NCBI GenBank assembly: GCA_029959085.1
Contig: JARWIR010000024.1
Location: 19,890,296-19,954,295 of the forward strand
DNA length: 64,000 bases
Origin: Nemophila menziesii
Taxonomy: Eukaryota > Streptophyta > Magnoliopsida > Boraginales > Hydrophyllaceae
Direction of reading: 5' to 3'
Each line of letters starts with the position of its first letter. The first letter of the stretch is position 1. The position numbers were made by a program, and so were the translations under genes. Of the stretch, positions 58,795 through 64,000 are shown in pieces. The notes below the pieces were generated by a model. It had not been told where the DNA came from, did not search any database, and worked only from the letters and a program-made list of their open reading frames with translations.

Positions 58795-59105
58795 GCATGC
58801 CGGGAAAAGCTTTAGGAACGCCTAAAGAACCATCTTATAGTGTAAACGTAGTTTAGGCGCACCTCAAAATCCTTTTATGGTTTTGCAATGTAAAATAGGT
58901 CTAGGCGCGCCGCAGCATACTCACGATTGGGTTTAGGGACGTCGGGAGAGTTTTGGGCGTGTCGCGAAAGACTTAGGCGCGCCTAGTATATCAACGATCA
59001 CCTTTAGGCACGTCGCAAAATGTTTAGGCATGCCTAAAATCTCCATCTGTCCCCTTCTAGTGTAAACACATTTAGACGCACTGCAAGATAGCTTAGGCGC
59101 GCCTT
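58795..59105 (-). repeat. GC-rich palindrome island of element I (GGCGCGCC type)
   Basis: About ten variants of TTTAGGCGCGCC occur, including the perfect 12-bp palindrome TAGGCGCGCCTA (58974-58985) and GGCGCGCC at 58903-58910. It occupies the same place as the GGTGTACC-type islands of A, B and C but has a different core. Confidence 0.85.
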
Positions 59106-59417
59106 ACTCCCTCAATCTCCACAAAAATTTATTTTCTTCATAAAATGCTAAACAATGCCCGGATTTGGTCCCCAGTTTCTCCCCCATGACTCAGAATCAC
59201 GTTCCGAACGCTTTAGTAGCCTTGGAATCACCAACGGAGGATCCTAAAATCATGTAAATCACTGTCTTTCCACTTAAAATCTTTGATATATTTCGAATAA
59301 AGCAACTATTACCTACGCATCATCCAATTACAACACCTTTCTCATTACACACTATATACATTAAAATAAGGTGAAACTAGTGAATTAATATACATTTTAT
59401 GAAAGCAATAAATAAAT

Positions 59418-59475
59418 GGGTTTTATCCCTCTAATGGTTTTGTTTAACATCGGGAAATCTCGGCGTGTTACCTTA
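59418..59475 (-). other. post-coding motif of element I
   Basis: Minus strand GTAACACGCCGAG and GATGTTAAACAAAAC, the weaker counterpart of the motif after the last ORF of A, B and C. Confidence 0.5.
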
Positions 59476-59479
59476 GATT

Positions 59480-60645
59480 ACTCAGTTGCGAGGTGATATA
59501 CTACCTCTCCTCGTTCCATATCAATACCTTCATTGTATATTTTCAATTGATGATTTTTTACCATGAAGGTCTGATTTTCGGTTGGGTGTTCGATCTCAAT
59601 AGCTCCATGACCTTAATAAAAATATAAGGACCATACGCCATTGATCTAAGCTTACCCGAATAGTTCGATAACTTTGAGTTGTACTTGAGGACCTTCTGTC
59701 CCACTTCAAACTCCTTTGGAAGAATTTGGTTATCATTCCATCTCTTTGTTTTATCTTAATAGAGCTTGGCATTTTCATAAGCATGAAACCCAAACTTCTC
59801 TAACTCGTTAAGTTAAATCTTTCTTTTCTCACCAACTAGTTTGTTGATCGGAATATAACTCTTGGATCACCCAATAAGAACTCAACTCAAGCTTAATGTA
59901 GTTTTATAGGCCCATAGTGCATAATCCAACTTCTTGGACCAATCTTTCCTCTTTGGTCCCACAATTTTCTCAAGAATGGACTTGATCTATTGGTTAGAGA
60001 CCTCGGCTAGACCATTTGTTTGTGGGGGGTAAGCGGTAGAAATTCGGTGTATCACTCCATTCTTCATTAGAACCTCTTTCAAGTATTTATTCATGCAAAT
60101 GTGTAGCTCCATCACTAATTATGACTCTTGAAGTCCCATTTCTCGTGAAAATGTGTGATTTCAAGAACTTGATTATCACTCTTGAGTCATTCGTCGATAG
60201 TGCAACGGCTTCAACCCACTGGGAAACGTAATACACGGCTAACAAGATATATTGATTACCATAGGATGAAACGAATGGTCCCATAAAATCAGTACCCCAC
60301 ACATAAAAAATCTCCACTTCTAATATGTTGTTAAGTGGCTTTTCGTCTCTCTTTAATATATACCGTGAATTGAGACCTCTTACAATGGTTCAAATAATCG
60401 GAAAAACCTTATTAATGGTAGGCCAATAGAAACTGGAATGAAGTACCCTTGTCGCTGTTATATTACTTGTTAAATGCCCTCTATCGGGAGTATCATGAAA
60501 AATCATGGCTATTGCATGAATCTCATTATCCGCTACACATCTTCGGATAATTTGATCACTGCACACCTTGAAGAGGAGGGGATCCTCCCAAAATAATTGT
60601 TTAACGCGGTAGAGCAACCTTTTCCTTTGTTGTGGATCCACGAGT
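59480..60645 (-). pseudogene. integrase remnant of element I
   Basis: The N-terminal zinc-binding region at 60641-60390 shows RRCVADNEIHAIAMIFHDTPDRGHLTSN and VLHSSFYWPTINK. The core at 60317-60087 has [18 protein letters not shown] (first Asp) and VIISDGATH (second Asp). PPQTNGLAEVSNQ (near 60010) supplies the catalytic Glu region. The C-terminal part (59793-59596 and on to 59480) is frame-shifted. All three catalytic positions are recognisable, but stops prevent function. Confidence 0.87.
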
Positions 60646-60890
60646 AATAATCATTCATTATGAAATATACTATACCTGCATACCAAGGTGTGATAACATA
60701 ATTTAGAACAAAGAGTTGTTCGTCTAGGGTAGTAACATATTGGCCAACTCAGGTTCCGTGTTGACTTGAGAGCCCTTGAGATGATATAAATGATTGGCCA
60801 CTTGATTCTCGCTCCCCTTTTGGTCTCAAATTTCCAAGTCAAATTCTTGTAATAAGAGAACCCATCCAACCATATGCGACTTTGCATCTT

Positions 60891-61124
60891 ATTTTTCTTT
60901 TTTAATAATACGTGGGTTCCGAGCTTACACCCGACTAATCCCACGGGGGACATGACTGTCTCCCCAACCATAATCCCAGGAAAGTCTAAACACCTTGTTC
61001 CGGGAGGGTTTCAAACCTTGGACCTCATGACTGAGAAATAGAGCCCTGTCAAATAACCTTCTAAACCTTCATAACTTTCTTAACTTTCTTCCACCTTCGG
61101 GACTCGAACCATGTACCTCTTAGT
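60891..61124 (-). mobile_element. SINE-like insertion in RNase H of element I
   Basis: 234 nt flanked by a 16-bp duplication, TGCGACTTTGCATCTT (60875-60890) and TGCGACTTTACATCTT (61125-61140), one mismatch. On the minus strand it begins with a Pol III B-box-like GGTTCGAGTCC, has a second GGTTTGAAACC, and ends in an A-rich tail (AAAAAAGAAAAAT). The long duplication and A-rich end indicate LINE-type retroposition. Confidence 0.82.
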
Positions 61125-61160
61125 TGCGACTTTACATCTTTCTTCTCCGTAAGATACTTA

Positions 61161-61392
61161 GGGCCTGTTTGGAAGTGCTTATTTTAGAGTAAAAAAGCGC
61201 TTTTAGAATAAAATTCAATATTTATAAAAAATATTAAAAATAATTTTGAAATCCAAAATTATTTTAAGTGCTTTTTTTAAGAAGCACCTATTTGGTGCTT
61301 CTCAAAAAAGTACTTTTCAAAGTCAAAAAAACTCTTAAAATGCTAAAAGCACTTTTAAGTGCTTCTCCAAAAAAGCACTTCCAAACGGGCAC
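61161..61392. mobile_element. Tourist-like MITE in RNase H of element I
   Basis: 232 nt with inverted ends GGGCCTGTTTGGAAGTGCTT and (inverse) GTGCCCGTTTGGAAGTGCTT, flanked by TTA (61158-61160 and 61393-61395). Removing it rejoins the RNase H frame (SAIK/YLTEKK). The interior is poor in GC and rich in AAGTGCTTTT motifs in both orientations. Confidence 0.85.
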
Positions 61393-62944
61393 TTAATCGC
61401 CGAATTGTCCGTGTATGCCACAACCTTTTCTCCTGGATACAAATGGAAATTATCAAATGCATATACCACTGGCAACGACTCCCTCCTGGTTACGATATAG
61501 TTCAACTGAGCGCCTGAGAAAGTTTTACTCACCTAATAGATAGTCTGAAATACATTTTCCTTACGTTGGACCAACACGGAACCCATCGCTAAAGCATCAC
61601 ACATTACCTCAAACAGAAGACTCCAATTAAAGGGAGTCACAATAGGCGTGGAATTAAAATTCTCCTTAATATCCTAGAATGCATTCATGCAGGCTTTATC
61701 AAAATGGATATTGGTATCCTTCTTGAGTAAAGTACACAATGGTTTAGAGATCTTCGAGAAGTCTTCGATGAAGCGACAATAAGACCCCGCATGACCCAAG
61801 AAACTCCTAACACCCTTAACATAAATAACGAGTGGTAGAGTCTTTATTACCTAGATCTTTGCATGATCAACTTCCATACCTTTGCTCGAAAACTTGTGTC
61901 CCAAAAATATTCCTTCTCAAACCATGAAGTGACACTTATCCTAATACAAAACGAGGCCAGTCTCCTTATATTAAATTGAGACTTTCTCAAAATTACGAAG
62001 GCACTCATTGAAGTCATCACCAAAAACCGAGAAGTCATCAATGAAAACCTCTCGAAACTTAACTATCATGTCCTAAAGATCGCCATCATACATCGCTGAA
62101 ATGTGACCAACACACTACACAACTCATATGGCATATTTTGGTAGGAGAGATACCAAACAGACAAGTAAATATGGTCTTATGTTGATCATAGAAATCCACA
62201 CAAATCTGATTATATGCCAAATTTACGTCGAGGAAGCAATAGTATCCTCTTCCCGCGATTTTGTCTAGCATCTGATCAATGAAAGACAATGGGAGATGAT
62301 CTTTCTTTGGCGTCTTGTTGAGATTGCGACAATCCATACACACTATCCACGCTACAACAGTTCTGGACGGAATAGATTATATATTTTCGTTGAGGATGGT
62401 GGTAATTCTCCTTTCTTGGGCACACAATGAACGAGACTTACCCACTCACTATTCAAAATTGGTAAAATGATCCCTGCATCTTGAAATTTGATTACCTCTT
62501 TTCTTACCATTTCCTTCATGACTAGCATAAGTCTTTGTAGACCCTCAATAGATCGTGAAATTTCATTTTCAAGAATGATTTAATGTTAGAAAATGATAGG
62601 ACTAATACCTTTAATGTCGATAATAGTCCATCCAATCGCCTATTTGTTTGCTCAAAGCACTCACAACAAATTATATTCTCAAGGACTTGTCAAGTTAACA
62701 TAGACAATAACAGGTAATGTGTTATTGGTACCTAAATAAGAATACCTCAAGTGAGATAGAAGTGGTTTATCCTCATTCTTGTGAGGATACTCAAGGGACG
62801 GGTTTTTCATGGGTTCCATCTCCCCCAGACCTCGGACCTATTCATAACCTCATGTCCGCGGTTTTCCAATTCTTGAATTTTGATTTGCCACAACTTCGGT
62901 TAGCTCCTCGTGTAAATCAGGCAAATAAAGTGCTAAGACGACCT

Positions 62945-63728
62945 GCAAAATATCATTAGTGTGTCTCAACATATACCTCTTACGATTATCCCGAGTATTG
63001 AAGAAATTCATCGCCTTAATCACATTGAATTAAAACTCCTCATCTTGCACTCGCATGATTAATTCACCATTATCTGCATCAATAAAAGTACGCCCCATGG
63101 CTAAGAATGGACGCCCCAAGATGATAAGTACATTCTTATGCGCGTCATAGTAAAACATAATGAAATCCTACGGAAATATAAAATTACTTGCCTTGACGAG
63201 TACATATTCTATCTTTCCCCTGGGTTGAGAGATCAACCTATCTGCCATTTGCAAGGTCACGATAGTAAGCCTTGTTATCCCAATGTTCAATCTTTCAAAC
63301 AATGTGTTCGCCATGAGAGTGATACTCGCACCCAAGTCACAAAACGCTTTCCCGGTCCATCCTTCACTGATAGAGATGTTGATATTAAAACCTTCATGAC
63401 CCTTCATCTTTGGAGGTAAGTTGCTTTGGAACATAACACTAAACTTCCTCAGTAAACCAAATCTCTCCCTATAATTATTTTTGCTTGTTGGAGATAACAT
63501 ACTTCATGAACTTCAAGTACTTTGGCATACGTTGGATGGCTTCCACAAACGGAAATTCGATTTGTAATTTCCGAACATGTCCATAAACTTCTTATACTCT
63601 TTATCATCACTTTTAGTTTGCATATGTGATGGAAATGAAAGGGAGGGTGCTTTTCATTAACAATGAACTCTTTCTTTTTTGTTTCCCCGCTGCTTTCTCA
63701 CTTATCTCTTCGACTACCACCGACTCAA
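62945..63728 (-). pseudogene. gag end and protease remnant of element I
   Basis: The linker (63660-63480) contains KEYKKFMDM and MPKYLKFMK-like segments. The protease at 63500-63168 reads FNINISISEGWTGKAFCDLG, then ASITLM with the catalytic Asp present, LQMADRLISQPRGKIEYVLVKA, and in other frames the ILGRPFLAMGRTFID counterpart near 63100. Stops break it downstream. The upstream end is cut by LTR H. Confidence 0.82.
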
Positions 63729-64000
63729 TGATGTCTCCCCTTTTGTGATATATAAATCCCATTTTGAGATATTTTTTTAGGTTCCTTTTATGCTCAGCTG
63801 AGGTATTTTTCCCTATTATTTGATATATTCCTGTTTCTTGCCTTGATTTGGAAATTTGTCAATTTTAGAGCAATTTGTGCGTAATTTGTGTGTTAAATGT
63901 GAAGCTCTTAGGTACAATGATAATATTAAATGCCAAATGATGGATAAGAAGTCGAAGAAAGGACATAAAAGAAGGAAATCAAGAGTTAAGGGACAAAGAA
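63729..64000 (+). repeat. LTR H, start of a plus-strand LTR running off the window
   Basis: TGATGTCTCCCC with the central motif TTTGTGATA opens an LTR of the same type as A and K. The second arm of the terminal inverted repeat is decayed (GAGATATTT). Whether it is a solo LTR or a full element cannot be seen here. Confidence 0.75.

Larger units (their letters stand above)
60650..62560 (-). pseudogene. RT and RNase H remnant of element I
   Basis: RT: IPSRTVVAWIVCMDCRNLNKTPKKDH, LPLSFIDQMLDKIAGRGYYCFLDVNLAYNQI (62343-62150) and the catalytic FIDDFSVFG (about 62027-62043). RNase H: CHFMV, LGHAGSY-like and VVAYTDNSAIK (61430-61390), continuing as YLTEKKDVKS after the MITE (61160 and below) and then after the SINE as DAKSHMVGWVLLLQEFD (60890-60840). 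Stops and frameshifts are numerous. Removing the two insertions restores the order of the domain. Confidence 0.87.
53675..63728 (-). mobile_element. element I: old Athila-type element with embedded tRNA gene, SINE and MITE
   Basis: Right to left: gag end and protease (63728-62945), RT (62560-61850), RNase H (61800-60700, split by a SINE and a MITE), integrase (60645-59480), post-coding motif, GC-rich island, 3' non-coding region with a tRNA-Lys gene, polypurine tract (56274-56284) and 3' LTR G. The 5' part is cut by LTR H at 63729 and lies outside the window. All coding domains carry stops or frameshifts. Confidence 0.8.

Noticed and set aside
61070..61124. A second tRNA gene suggested by GGTTCGAGTCC
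   Set aside because: No acceptor or anticodon stems can be formed. It is a B-box within the SINE-like insertion.

Overview
The window looks like a repeat-dense, probably pericentromeric stretch of a flowering-plant nuclear genome, most likely a eudicot. It is AT-rich, has no bacterial-type gene, carries one nuclear-type tRNA-Lys(UUU) gene, and is dominated by Ty3/gypsy elements of the Athila kind. That assignment rests on tRNA-Asp primer sites, a DLGAS protease and an F(M/I)DD reverse transcriptase. I found no intact host protein gene.

Layout, using labels A to L for the elements. 1-571: degenerate tandem repeats. 572-7662: element J (+), an old LTR element without recognisable pol. 7663-17128: tandem repeats, small TIR elements, an LTR stub and long stretches with nothing recognisable; one GC-richer patch near 12.3 kb may be a host-gene fragment. 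17129-45205: element B (-), an old Athila element with gag, protease, RT, RNase H and integrase remnants. It is split by three insertions: A (20250-28725), C (31214-43333) and solo LTR D (43505-45052). C is itself split by solo LTRs K (31712-33195) and F (37847-39428). 45210-46525: the gag start, primer site and partial LTR (E) of element L. 46530-51110: a plant L1-type LINE (-). 51194-51444: a Stowaway-like MITE. 52690-53670: another LINE 3' fragment. 53675-63728: element I (-), with 3' LTR G, an embedded tRNA-Lys gene, integrase, RNase H, RT and protease, plus a SINE and a Tourist-like MITE inside RNase H. From 63729: the start of a plus-strand LTR (H).

Element A is the youngest. Its two 1.5-kb LTRs are nearly identical, it has a perfect 5-bp target duplication, and it holds an intact 752-codon ORF. 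That ORF runs gag, coiled coil, protease, then a short GPY-type module like an integrase C-terminus; RT, RNase H and the integrase core are absent. Element C has the same architecture in diverged form, so this is a heritable non-autonomous design that presumably borrows RT and integrase from relatives such as B and I.

Three non-coding features recur across the families. (1) The first 46 nt of almost every LTR form an inverted repeat with 9-11 bp arms and constant length, with a compensatory change in J. (2) Soon after the last ORF of A, B, C and I lies a GC-rich island of short perfect or near-perfect palindromes whose core differs between lineages. (3) A 3' non-coding block is shared by A, C and J, the elements without RT. 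Together with reiterated polypurine-like motifs, these are the best candidates here for an undescribed cis-acting system. All comparisons were made by eye.
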